Below are positions 30,260 through 37,181 of a DNA stretch of 37,199 nucleotides, piece by piece. The stretch lies in the IMG/VR virus record IMGVR_UViG_3300045996_000523, positions 1-37,199 of that record. One strand, written 5' to 3'. This stretch comes from a virus. Below the pieces are notes generated by a model, which was not told the DNA's origin, made no database searches, and saw only the letters and a list, made by a program, of their open reading frames with translations. The position numbers and the translations under genes are program-made. Position 1 is the stretch's first letter. Each line of letters opens with the position of its first letter.

Positions 30260-30502
30260 ATGCCTGTCCTCATATCCAGTGACGACGTGGAACGGAGCGT
30301 GCTGGAGTTGCAGTTCGATGCGTCCTCGTGCCACCTCCTGGGGCGCGACCCGCACACGCGGAATGATTGGTTTGTCGTTTTCTCGATGGCCTGCCAACTC
30401 GCATCCTACGCAGCGCATCAGGCTGGGATGGATACGGAGCAGACGATCGAGAGCGCAAGTTTCCCGCTGATGACGTGGACGACGGAGGGCGATGATGTCT
30501 GA
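30260..30502 (+). CDS. Hypothetical early protein
   Basis: An 80-residue acidic protein starting at ATG 30260 (GGAAA upstream). It is alpha/beta (PVLISSDDVERSVLELQFD, WFVVFSMACQLASYAAHQAG). It overlaps the recombination gene start. No family recognised; a partner of the annealing protein is possible from position only. Confidence 0.55.
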   Translation: MPVLISSDDVERSVLELQFDASSCHLLGRDPHTRNDWFVVFSMACQLASYAAHQAGMDTEQTIESASFPLMTWTTEGDDV

Positions 30503-31334
30503 CCGGGTGTTCGACCCATCCAGCCATCTCACCAAGGTCAGCGGCTCCGACTATCTCGGTGTGCAGTGGCGACTCGTCTGGTTCCGAGACAAGTATCCGC
30601 ACGGCCGAATCACCGCCGAACACGTCACGCTCACCGATCAGCTCGCCATCTTTCGAGCCGAAGTGACCGCCGTCGAGGATGGCGAAATCCTTGGCAGCGC
30701 CACCGGATACGGAAGCGAGACAAAAGGGGATTTCAAGGACTTCATCGAGAAGGCGGAGACAAAGGCGATCGGCCGTGCGCTGGCCGCCCTTGGCTTCGGC
30801 ACGCAGTTCGCTCCAGACCTCGCGGAGGGTGATCGCATCGTCGATACCCCTGTAACGCGCCAGGAGCCACGAGATTCAACGCAACGGGCGGGCAAGACGT
30901 ATGCTCCCTCGAAAAACATCGACGCTCCTAGGGCCACACAGAGCGCCGCCGAGCCGGAGATACCGGCAGAGCGGCAGCGCGACGGCGAGTGGATCCACTG
31001 GAACCGAAAACTTCACAAGGCCGTAAGCGACCGTGGCGACGGTCACGAAGGCGTCCACGCGCTCGTGACCGGAACCTTTGACCTCGGCAGCGTCAAGGAT
31101 GCGACCGCCAACCAGTTGCGGTCGATATACGGCTGGGTCGAGAGCAATGATCGCAACGTCGTACGGGAGAAGATCGCCCGACTTCGTATAATGGCGCAGC
31201 CACCAGCCGACGACGATATGGACTCAACCTATCCGCCGGTGGAGGAGGAGCAAACCGAACTCGAGCCGGAAGTGTTGGCCGCGGTGAACGCGGACATCGA
31301 CCGGCAGCAGCAGGCGAGACGATACGACGGATAG
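30495..31334 (+). CDS. Single-strand annealing-type recombination protein
   Basis: A 279-residue protein with GGAGGG before the double ATG (30492/30495). Residues about 15-115 hold HLTKVSGSDYLGVQWRLVWF, GSATGYGSETKGDFKDFIE and KAETKAIGRALAALGFGTQF, the AxTxAIGRALxxLGxG signature of phage annealing-type (Rad52/Erf-like) proteins. The C-terminal half is hydrophilic with an acidic end (DDDMDSTYPPVEEEQTELE), as in proteins that load single-strand DNA-binding protein. Next to replication genes, it would pair homologous strands in phage recombination. Confidence 0.7.
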   Translation: MSDRVFDPSSHLTKVSGSDYLGVQWRLVWFRDKYPHGRITAEHVTLTDQLAIFRAEVTAVEDGEILGSATGYGSETKGDFKDFIEKAETKAIGRALAALGFGTQFAPDLAEGDRIVDTPVTRQEPRDSTQRAGKTYAPSKNIDAPRATQSAAEPEIPAERQRDGEWIHWNRKLHKAVSDRGDGHEGVHALVTGTFDLGSVKDATANQLRSIYGWVESNDRNVVREKIARLRIMAQPPADDDMDSTYPPVEEEQTELEPEVLAAVNADIDRQQQARRYDG

Positions 31335-31338
31335 CGGC

Positions 31339-31370
31339 GCGCCGTCCGGGCCTACGGGCCAGGACGGCGC
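31339..31370 (+). other. Very stable hairpin with TACG tetraloop between genes
   Basis: GCGCCGTCC / GGACGGCGC pair over 9 bp, then one g/a mismatch, then GGCC / GGCC closed by TACG. C(UACG)G is a UNCG-type tetraloop, the most stable known. No T-tract, so it may stop RNase, pause RNA polymerase or act as attenuator before the initiator gene. Confidence 0.6.
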
Positions 31371-31394
31371 CGCGGTGTGGGATAGGAAGCGCTG

Positions 31395-32255
31395 ATGCCG
31401 TGGGTACGGATTGATGACCGATTTGCGACGCATCCCAAGGTCGTCGCAAGCGGCCCGCTGGCGATGGCGATGCAAGTCGCCGCGCTCTGCTACTGCAACC
31501 GTGAGCTCACAGACGGCTTCGTGCCGCGCGCTGTTGCACGCACGCTGCTCGATTGGCAGATCGAGGACAAGCAAGGTGACATCTACGTCATCGGCGTGTC
31601 GCGGAGCTACTACGGGCAAGATGTTGAGTGTCAATGGGTGATCGACATCCTCGTCGAGTGCGGCATGTGGACCGCCGAACAGGGCGGCTATCGCATCCAT
31701 GACTACCTCGACTATCAACCGTCGAGGGAACAAGTGCTAGCAGAGCGCGAAAACAACGCTCGAAGGCAGTCCGCATGGAGGAATCGTGACAAACCATCCA
31801 CTAACACTATGAGTAACGCTGATAGTAACGCCGTTACTGACGGTGCAACTAACGGCAGTGTCACAGGTGCTCCCGTACCCGTACCCGTACCCATTACTAA
31901 CCCTGAACGGGTTAGTAAGAGAGAGAGCGCTAACGCGCCAAAACTCGCGATCAAAAAAGCCACTCGCTTACCTGATGACTTCGCAGTGACGCCGGAGATG
32001 TTCGCGTGGTCGTCCGAGATCGGCATGTCGTCGCTGCAAACGCTCGACGAGACAGCGCGGTTCAAGGACTACTATCTCGCCGTGCCCGGACAAAAGGGGC
32101 TCAAGCTCGATTGGGTGTCGACGTGGCGAAACTGGATTCGCCGCTCGAAAGAAATGAACGCCAATGGTTCGCCGGTGCCGCTGCGTGGTCGCCGCGAACG
32201 CCCAGGCGAGTTGACCATCGACGACCTGAAGCGCATGGGAGGCATGACGGAGTGA
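31395..32255 (+). CDS. Replication initiator / replisome organiser
   Basis: A 286-residue protein. The N-terminal 110 residues (PWVRIDDRFATHPKVVAS, ALCYCNRELTDGFVPR, VIDILVECGMWTAEQGGYRIHDYLDYQPS) form the winged-helix layout of phage replication proteins. A linker of about residues 125-190 is low in structure. The C-terminus (ARFKDYYLAVPGQKG, LDWVSTWRNWIRRSKEM) is the DnaT/helicase-loader-interacting motif. The linker DNA carries origin-like repeats. GGAAG precedes ATG 31395. It is followed by a helicase loader. Confidence 0.8.
   Translation: MPWVRIDDRFATHPKVVASGPLAMAMQVAALCYCNRELTDGFVPRAVARTLLDWQIEDKQGDIYVIGVSRSYYGQDVECQWVIDILVECGMWTAEQGGYRIHDYLDYQPSREQVLAERENNARRQSAWRNRDKPSTNTMSNADSNAVTDGATNGSVTGAPVPVPVPITNPERVSKRESANAPKLAIKKATRLPDDFAVTPEMFAWSSEIGMSSLQTLDETARFKDYYLAVPGQKGLKLDWVSTWRNWIRRSKEMNANGSPVPLRGRRERPGELTIDDLKRMGGMTE
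31800..31935. other. Candidate replication origin inside the initiator gene
   Basis: A locally AT-richer stretch holds repeats: AGTAACG at 31812 and 31824, CGTTACT at 31832 (making the palindrome AGTAACG-C-CGTTACT), ACTAACG at 31848, a perfect 10-bp inverted repeat TTACTAACCC / GGGTTAGTAA (31894-31903 / 31909-31918), CTAACGC near 31930, and three CCCGTA units (31872-31889). Origins with iterons inside the initiator gene are known from lambda O. Confidence 0.6.
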
Positions 32256-32470
32256 TCGACTGCAGCGTGGAGCCAGACGAGTTCGGCTATGTGTCTGGCC
32301 TTTATGATCCGGCGCACCGCAAGTGGATCGGCGTCGGATTCTGCCAGAAATGCGGCGGCTATCACTGCACGACGAGCTACGGCATGGATCGGGAAGAGTT
32401 GGAGCGCAGCATCCGCTATCACGAGGACAAGATTGTCGAGTTGCGCGCCCGGTTGGGGGAGGATTCATGA
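32252..32470 (+). CDS. Small zinc-site protein in replication operon
   Basis: A 72-residue protein from GTG 32252 in a GTGA overlap with the initiator. CQKCGGYHC gives three cysteines and a His in a compact site, after DEFGYVSGLYDPAHRKWIGVG (in part). C-terminal helix (REELERSIRYHEDKIVELR). The next gene starts in ATGA overlap. Function unknown. Confidence 0.6.
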   Translation: MIDCSVEPDEFGYVSGLYDPAHRKWIGVGFCQKCGGYHCTTSYGMDREELERSIRYHEDKIVELRARLGEDS

Positions 32471-32997
32471 ACACGTCCGAGACGGGCCTCGTCCTGGCGG
32501 TCATCAAAGCCGGCTTTCCCGACATGACGATCCTGGCGGAGACGCCGCTGTTCTGGGCGATGGCGCTCGACGACGTGCCCTACGCGGCGGTGATGCTGGC
32601 CGTGGCCGAGTACGGCAAGCACGGCAAGCCGTTCCCGCCCAAGCCGGTCGAGTTGCGTCAGATCGCCGCGGAAAAACTGGTCGGACTGCCGTCGCCGGAG
32701 GACGCCTGGCTGATCGTCGAGCAGCGCATCCGCGATACGTACTTTCCCGACCGAGCCCCAGAATGGGACGCGCCGAAGGCGGTGCAGGATGCGGTGCGGT
32801 CGATAGGCGGCGTGCGGGCGTTGGCGATGAGCGAACGTCCAGGAGCGGACAAACACCGATTCTCGGAAACCTACGGCGCCTATCGAGCGCGGGCGTTGCG
32901 GGAGGCGGACCTGTCGACGCTCTGGGCCGAACGCGAGGCGCAACTGACGGCGGAGACTGAGCGACCACGGGCATTGCCTGCCAAGGAGCGAGCGTGA
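32467..32997 (+). CDS. Helicase loader (G39P-like)
   Basis: A 176-residue protein. The N-terminal part follows the phage helicase loader/inhibitor G39P pattern: a helix, FPDMTILAETPLFWAMALDD, VPYAAVMLAVAEYGKHGKPFPPKPVELRQIA (shown in pieces), then a flexible Glu/Arg-rich C-terminal half. The family delivers the replicative helicase to the origin bound by the initiator. A helicase gene is not in the window, so it may use the host helicase or one beyond the edge. Overlaps both neighbours by four bases. Confidence 0.65.
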   Translation: MNTSETGLVLAVIKAGFPDMTILAETPLFWAMALDDVPYAAVMLAVAEYGKHGKPFPPKPVELRQIAAEKLVGLPSPEDAWLIVEQRIRDTYFPDRAPEWDAPKAVQDAVRSIGGVRALAMSERPGADKHRFSETYGAYRARALREADLSTLWAEREAQLTAETERPRALPAKERA

Positions 32998-33443
32998 AAG
33001 CTCTCACGATTCATCAACCGTGGGCGAGTTTTATCGCCTGGGGCGAGAAGCGCATCGAGACCCGCGACTGGTACACGCCGTACCGTGGACAACTCGCGAT
33101 CCACGCCGGTAAGTACCACCCGGATCGGTCGTACGATCTCTGGATCGAGCCGAACAAATCCATCCTCGCCGCGCATGACGTGGACGGGATCAATCAACTG
33201 CCGTGGGGTGCGGTGATCGCTACCTGTCAACTGGTGAAGTGCATACGGATGACGCCGACGTTCGTGGCGATTATGAATGACGGCAACTTGGGTATGCCGC
33301 ACGAATACGAGCTCGGCCTCTACGAACCGGGCCGCTTTGCGTGGGTGCTGGCCGACGTGCAGCGGGTGATGCCCCCAGTGTCGACGCGAGGCTATCCGGG
33401 CCTCTGGGAATGGGAAGATCCGGCGAATGGACGGGCTGCATGA
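32994..33443 (+). CDS. ASCH-domain protein
   Basis: A 149-residue protein from GTG 32994 (GTGA overlap). MKALTIHQPWASFIAWGEKR, then IETRDWYTPYRGQLAIHAGK match the ASCH/PUA-like domain that binds RNA or modified bases. LPWGAVIATCQLVKCIRM and RFAWVLADVQRVMPP complete the fold. It overlaps the methyltransferase gene by 17 bases. A link to base-modified DNA or RNA is inference. Confidence 0.8.
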   Translation: MKALTIHQPWASFIAWGEKRIETRDWYTPYRGQLAIHAGKYHPDRSYDLWIEPNKSILAAHDVDGINQLPWGAVIATCQLVKCIRMTPTFVAIMNDGNLGMPHEYELGLYEPGRFAWVLADVQRVMPPVSTRGYPGLWEWEDPANGRAA

Positions 33444-34995
33444 GCGAGCGGGTGTGATCCCGCACTACGACCAGGGCGGTGTCCGGCTCTACGCCGGCGA
33501 CGTGCGGGCGGTGCTCGCCGCGCTGCCGCAAGCGTCGGTCCATTGCGCCGTCACCAGCCCGCCATACTACGGACTTCGAGCATACGGCACCGAGCTGCAG
33601 ATATGGGGCGGCGATCCGGCGTGCCTGCATGAGTGGGGGGCGGAGTCAGTCAAGGTAGCAATCGGGAATAACTCTGGCATACGCGGCGGCGATGCGACGG
33701 ATGCCGAGCGTCGCCGTTGGGCGAGGAAGAAATCTATAGACGACGGGAACCAGCGTCTTGTGACGGCGGGTGCATTCTGCGCCCACTGCGGCGCGTGGCG
33801 TGGTGAGTTCGGCCAGGAGCCGACGCTGGATCTCTACGTCAAGCATCTGGTCGAGATCTTCCGCGGCGTTCGGCGGGTGCTGCGGGACGATGGGACGTGC
33901 TGGCTGAATATCGGGGATTCGTTCAACGCCGGGACAAATGCCACGCGCAAGGCAAGCGCTAACGTCCAGCATGGCTACTGGGAAAACGGCGGCACGTTCG
34001 GAGATCGCCGCGTTACTGACAAGTCAAGCAAGCCCAAAGACCTGATGCTCGTGCCGTTCAGCGTCGCGCTGGCGCTGCGGTCAGACGGCGCGGCGTCACC
34101 CGCCCACATGCGCGACATCGAGCGGTGGATCGACGCCGTGACCGCCAGCTACGACAGCCGCGACCAGTGGCCCGACAGGATCGCCGCCGAGGTGGAGCGC
34201 CTAGAGCGTGAGCACATCGACGCTAACCGAGGTGGCTGGTACGTGCGGCAGACGATCATCTGGAGCAAGCGCGCACCGATGCCGGAGAGCGTCACCGACC
34301 GCCCGACCACGGCGCATGAGTACGTGTTCCTGCTGAGCAAGCGGGCCGATTACTACTACGACGCTGAGGCGGTGAAGGAGCAGAGTGTTAGCGATCATCC
34401 GTCTGGCAACGGATTCAAGCGAGCGCCACGTCTGACATACCAGAACGCAGACGGCTCAGCTCGAGGAAACGACAACCAATGGACTGACGTGGGTGGTAGC
34501 CGCAACATGCGCTCCGTCTGGCACCTCGGCCCGTCCGCATTTCCGGCCGCCCACTTCGCCACATTCCCCCCAGAGATACCCCGCCGCGCCATCCTCGCCG
34601 GCACCAGCGCGAAGGGCGTCTGCGCCGAATGCGGTACGCCGTGGAGGCGCCTAGTGGAGAAGTCCACCACATTCGGCAGCGGATCCGGTAGGGCAGGGAA
34701 TGTGCCCAACGGCAAATACGCCGAGACGGCGCAGGCGATCAGCGGGAGTTACGACATCCGCATGGGTCCGCAGATCGACACTCGCACGGTCGGCTGGGAG
34801 CCGCAATGCCGATGCGACGCGCCCACGGTCCCGGCCACGGTGCTCGACCCATTCGTCGGCAGCGGAACGACGTGCGCCGTTGCCCGGCTGCACGGCCGGA
34901 ACAGTATCGGCATCGACCTATCCGAAACCTATCTCGATATGGCCATCAGGGAGCGGCTCGGCCAGGGCGTGCTCATGCTTGGAGGATTGCTGTGA
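33427..34995 (+). CDS. Site-specific DNA methyltransferase (N4/N6 class)
   Basis: At 522 residues and full length. Catalytic TSPPYYGLRAYG (about residues 38-49) is the D/N/S-PPY motif IV, and VLDPFVGSGTTCAVARL (about 477) is motif I, giving the beta-class order IV...I. Other parts: VEIFRGVRRVLRDDGTCWLNIGDSFN, VRQTIIWSKRAPMPESVTDRPTTAHEYVFLLSK (shown in part). A Cys-rich insertion (CAECGTPW, later CRCDAP) is common in phage enzymes of this type. It would modify adenine-N6 or cytosine-N4 in phage DNA. ASCH gene overlaps its start. Confidence 0.92.
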   Translation: MDGLHERAGVIPHYDQGGVRLYAGDVRAVLAALPQASVHCAVTSPPYYGLRAYGTELQIWGGDPACLHEWGAESVKVAIGNNSGIRGGDATDAERRRWARKKSIDDGNQRLVTAGAFCAHCGAWRGEFGQEPTLDLYVKHLVEIFRGVRRVLRDDGTCWLNIGDSFNAGTNATRKASANVQHGYWENGGTFGDRRVTDKSSKPKDLMLVPFSVALALRSDGAASPAHMRDIERWIDAVTASYDSRDQWPDRIAAEVERLEREHIDANRGGWYVRQTIIWSKRAPMPESVTDRPTTAHEYVFLLSKRADYYYDAEAVKEQSVSDHPSGNGFKRAPRLTYQNADGSARGNDNQWTDVGGSRNMRSVWHLGPSAFPAAHFATFPPEIPRRAILAGTSAKGVCAECGTPWRRLVEKSTTFGSGSGRAGNVPNGKYAETAQAISGSYDIRMGPQIDTRTVGWEPQCRCDAPTVPATVLDPFVGSGTTCAVARLHGRNSIGIDLSETYLDMAIRERLGQGVLMLGGLL

Positions 34996-35324
34996 AGTGC
35001 GGCAGATGCGGCTCGACAGAAGACCTCTGGCACTACCAAGGGAAGGCGGTTTGCCGACCGTGCAAGCGCGCCCGCCTTCGACGCTGGCGACGGCTCAGTC
35101 GGGCACGTCTGTCGGTTCTCTCCGAGCAGCGCGACATGACCCGCATGGTGCGCGGCATGATCGCCACGCTGCACCGGCAGGGCTGGAGCGACGTGCAGAT
35201 CGCGGCGCACACCGGCGTCTCGCGCTACACGCTCAGCCGCTGGCAACACCGCGACATGCGACATCTGCAGCGCCCGACATTCCGCCGCTTCGCCGACGCC
35301 TACGTGATGATCCAGGGGGATTGA
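34992..35324 (+). CDS. Zinc-ribbon and helix-turn-helix protein
   Basis: A 110-residue protein from GTG 34992 with GGAGG at 34981-34985. CGRCGSTEDLWHYQGKAVC, then RPCKRARLRRW is a four-Cys ribbon; the C-terminal part (GWSDVQIAAHTGVSRYTLSR) is a helix-turn-helix of resolvase or Xre-like shape. Likely a DNA-binding regulator. Confidence 0.65.
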   Translation: MKCGRCGSTEDLWHYQGKAVCRPCKRARLRRWRRLSRARLSVLSEQRDMTRMVRGMIATLHRQGWSDVQIAAHTGVSRYTLSRWQHRDMRHLQRPTFRRFADAYVMIQGD

Positions 35325-35326
35325 CC

Positions 35327-35503
35327 ATGAGCGACGTCGTTCGCGAGTTGACCGACACCGCAACCGAGAACCTTGGACCGTGCGAGTCGTGCGGCGAAGA
35401 CATCGAAGCTGGCGAGCACTACGTTCTCGGCACCATCGAGGGCGGCGCACGAGACGGCGAGACGTTGGTCTACCACCGCGACTGCTGGGGTGAGGGAGAT
35501 TGA
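35327..35503 (+). CDS. Small Cys-containing hypothetical protein
   Basis: A 58-residue acidic protein with GGGGGA before ATG 35327. CESCGEDIEAGEHYVLG and later HRDCWGEGD give Cys/His residues like a partial LIM/zinc-ribbon. Similar short proteins are common in actinophage-like early regions; function unknown. Confidence 0.55.
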   Translation: MSDVVRELTDTATENLGPCESCGEDIEAGEHYVLGTIEGGARDGETLVYHRDCWGEGD

Positions 35504-35505
35504 CC

Positions 35506-35778
35506 ATGACCAGCGGAGTCAAGCGCGACCCAGCCGGCCCGTTCGGCGTGCTGCTCGCGGACCTGCTCGATGAGCGCGGCATGAGTTACGGAGAACTGGC
35601 GCGGCGAATCAGGGTAGATCACGGCCACGTTACGCGCCTCATGACCGGAGAACGGGCGCCGTCGCTGCGAACGATCGGAAGGATTACGACGGCGCTGGAC
35701 GTGGCCGACCCGGCGACCCGGCTGGCGTTCTACGTGGCGGCGGCGGAGACGGCAGCGAAACGGAGCGAGACACCATGA
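35506..35778 (+). CDS. Xre-family helix-turn-helix regulator
   Basis: A 90-residue protein with GAGGGAG before ATG 35506. FGVLLADLLDERGMSYGEL, ARRIRVDHGHVTRLMTGER and PSLRTIGRITTALDV form a five-helix Xre/Cro-CI domain. The tail is short and helical. A repressor or Cro-like role is likely; whether lysogeny is involved cannot be told. Overlaps next ATG. Confidence 0.8.
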   Translation: MTSGVKRDPAGPFGVLLADLLDERGMSYGELARRIRVDHGHVTRLMTGERAPSLRTIGRITTALDVADPATRLAFYVAAAETAAKRSETP

Positions 35779-36122
35779 CCGAGCGTGAGAGATTGGGGCG
35801 GTTGGTCCGCGAGACGTGGGTATCGTTCTACCGAGGGTCGTTCAGCGCCAGGGCAGCGTCTGGGCTGACGACATGGGCCAACCTCAGCGACTGGGACCGC
35901 GAGGCGAACCAGCGCATAGCCGATGCCGTCGCCACCGAGGTCCGCGGGCCGCTGGAGGCACGGATTGGGCGACTGCTGGCGTACATCAGGGAACTTGAGG
36001 GATTGCCCGCTCCCGACAGTGGAACTCGGCAGGTGATTCTCGATGCGCGGCGGCGAAGATCGGGGGTCCGGCCCGAAGACCTTGCGCTGAACGGCTCTTA
36101 TCCGCAAAAGGAGAACCAATGA
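35775..36122 (+). CDS. Hypothetical early protein ending in the shared C-terminal repeat
   Basis: A 115-residue protein. Helical with basic patches (VRETWVSFYRGSFSARAA, LSDWDREANQRIADAV). Its last residues (NGSYPQKENQ) come from a diverged copy of the repeat that also ends the genes at 36119 and 36730. Stop overlaps the next ATG. Confidence 0.6.
   Translation: MTERERLGRLVRETWVSFYRGSFSARAASGLTTWANLSDWDREANQRIADAVATEVRGPLEARIGRLLAYIRELEGLPAPDSGTRQVILDARRRRSGVRPEDLALNGSYPQKENQ
36082..36113 (+). repeat. Repeated hairpin linked to a ribosome-binding site (copy 1, diverged)
   Basis: The segment has the same length as copies 2 and 3 between TTGCG and CCGCAA, and ends in CCGCAAAAGGAG, but the middle has diverged. 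It supplies the ribosome-binding site of ATG 36119. Confidence 0.55.
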
Positions 36123-36403
36123 ACACTACGTATCCAGAACACGCAAAGCTCAGCGTCATTAGAGATGAGTCGCAGAAGTGCGGCGAGTTTCTTGAATGGT
36201 TGGAGCACGAGAAGGGCTACACCCTGCATCACTATGTTGAGGGTAGTGAGCACGCCTACCCGGTCTATGAGTCAACGCAATCGCTCCTTGCTGAGTTCTT
36301 CGGCATTGACCACAAGAAACTCAGCGCAGAGAAGGACGCCATTATCAACGACTACCGAAGTTTTGCGGACAAGCGGAGTTCCCCGCAAAAGGAGACACCG
36401 TGA
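36119..36403 (+). CDS. Hypothetical early protein with ADKRSSPQKE tail
   Basis: A 94-residue acidic protein with AAAAGGAG six bases before ATG 36119. It has GEFLEWLEHEKGYTL, TQSLLAEFFGIDHKKLSAE and AIINDYRSFADKRS. The EFLEWLEHEKGY...LLAEFFGID...K.E pattern is typical for small phage proteins of unknown role. Its C-terminal 10 residues and the next ribosome-binding site lie in the repeat at 36361. Confidence 0.65.
   Translation: MNTTYPEHAKLSVIRDESQKCGEFLEWLEHEKGYTLHHYVEGSEHAYPVYESTQSLLAEFFGIDHKKLSAEKDAIINDYRSFADKRSSPQKETP
36361..36394 (+). repeat. Repeated hairpin linked to a ribosome-binding site (copy 2)
   Basis: TTTTGCGG (36361-36368) and CCGCAAAA (36383-36390) pair perfectly over 8 bp, directly followed by GGAG (36391-36394), the ribosome-binding site of GTG 36400. 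Related copies: 36082-36113 (diverged), 36941-36973, and 37182 to the window end (cut). Confidence 0.75.
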
Positions 36404-36714
36404 TCCATCCCAACGAAACCGAATCCGTCTTGCGTCGAATACTCAAAGCGATTGACGAGCATAGCGTTGAGGACGGCGGGCACGATCACCTAGCATGGCA
36501 CCGCATTGGTCAGCGTGACATTGCCGAACATGCCCGCGTTCCGTATGAATGGGTCCGCTACTACGTGCCACATCTTGTCAGCCGAGGGTGGCTGAGTGTT
36601 GACCAACGAACATCACCGCACGCCTACGCGCTAACCCCGGACGGACTAGCGGAGGTTGAGCGATCTTGGCCGAGATACGAACGAGCACCGTTGCGGGCCG
36701 AAAAGAACGGATGA
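36400..36714 (+). CDS. Winged-helix DNA-binding protein
   Basis: A 104-residue protein from GTG 36400 (GTGA overlap). ESVLRRILKAIDEH, IGQRDIAEHARVPYEWVRYYVPHLVSRGW and HAYALTPDGLAEVERSW form a winged-helix layout as in MarR/PadR-like regulators. Its ribosome-binding site is inside the repeat at 36361. It may regulate the early operon. Confidence 0.65.
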   Translation: MIHPNETESVLRRILKAIDEHSVEDGGHDHLAWHRIGQRDIAEHARVPYEWVRYYVPHLVSRGWLSVDQRTSPHAYALTPDGLAEVERSWPRYERAPLRAEKNG

Positions 36715-36729
36715 GGAAAGGGGGAGGAG

Positions 36730-36978
36730 ATGCCACTGTACGAAGTTGAGGAGATGGAGAACTGGGCTGAGCACATCGAAGCGGAGACCCCACTTGCAGC
36801 GGCCGAGACGTATGGGGGGATGTATCACGGAGACACTGTGGTTGTCACCCCGACGCCCGGATACCAAGATCACCCTCGCCAGATGTTCGACGTTCACGAC
36901 TCGGACGGGGAGTTGATCGACAACTATCTTGTCCAAGAAATTGCGGACAAGCGGAGCGACCCGCAAAAGGAGGGGTGA
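36730..36978 (+). CDS. Small acidic early protein with ADKRSDPQKE tail
   Basis: An 82-residue acidic protein with GGGGGAGGAG before ATG 36730. LYEVEEMENWAEHIEAETPLAAAETYGG and FDVHDSDGELIDNYLV resemble small phage proteins that carry a compact alpha/beta fold of the type Y.V......V.A.s..EA. The last 10 residues come from the repeat at 36941. Confidence 0.65.
   Translation: MPLYEVEEMENWAEHIEAETPLAAAETYGGMYHGDTVVVTPTPGYQDHPRQMFDVHDSDGELIDNYLVQEIADKRSDPQKEG
36941..36973 (+). repeat. Repeated hairpin linked to a ribosome-binding site (copy 3)
   Basis: TTGCGGACAAGCGGAG continues to CCGCAAAAGGAGG. The arms TTGCGG/CCGCAA pair over 6 bp. It encodes the ADKRSDPQKE tail of the gene at 36730 and provides AAGGAGG for TTG 36980. 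Confidence 0.75.
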
Positions 36979-36979
36979 A

Positions 36980-37180
36980 TTGAGTACGTACTACAGCAAG
37001 AACTACGCAGTTCCGGTACTTCGGGAGGCGTTGCGTGCATGGCAAAAGCAGGACCGTTTCTATGAGTTTCGAGGGCGCATCGTGGATGCCATCGAGGGGC
37101 ACAGCGAGGGCGATCATGTCCGATGTCGCTTCGACAACGATCGTCAAGTCAAGTTGTTTGAGGCGGCAATGGATGGATGA
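36980..37180 (+). CDS. Small early protein, TTG start
   Basis: A 66-residue protein. TTG 36980 follows AAGGAGG at six-base spacing, so the rare start is well supported; no ATG or GTG is closer. Content: STYYSKNYAVPVLREALRAW, FYEFRGRIVDAIEGHSEGD, KLFEAAMDG. Family not recognised. It ends before copy 4 of the hairpin repeat. Confidence 0.6.
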   Translation: MSTYYSKNYAVPVLREALRAWQKQDRFYEFRGRIVDAIEGHSEGDHVRCRFDNDRQVKLFEAAMDG

Positions 37181-37181
37181 A

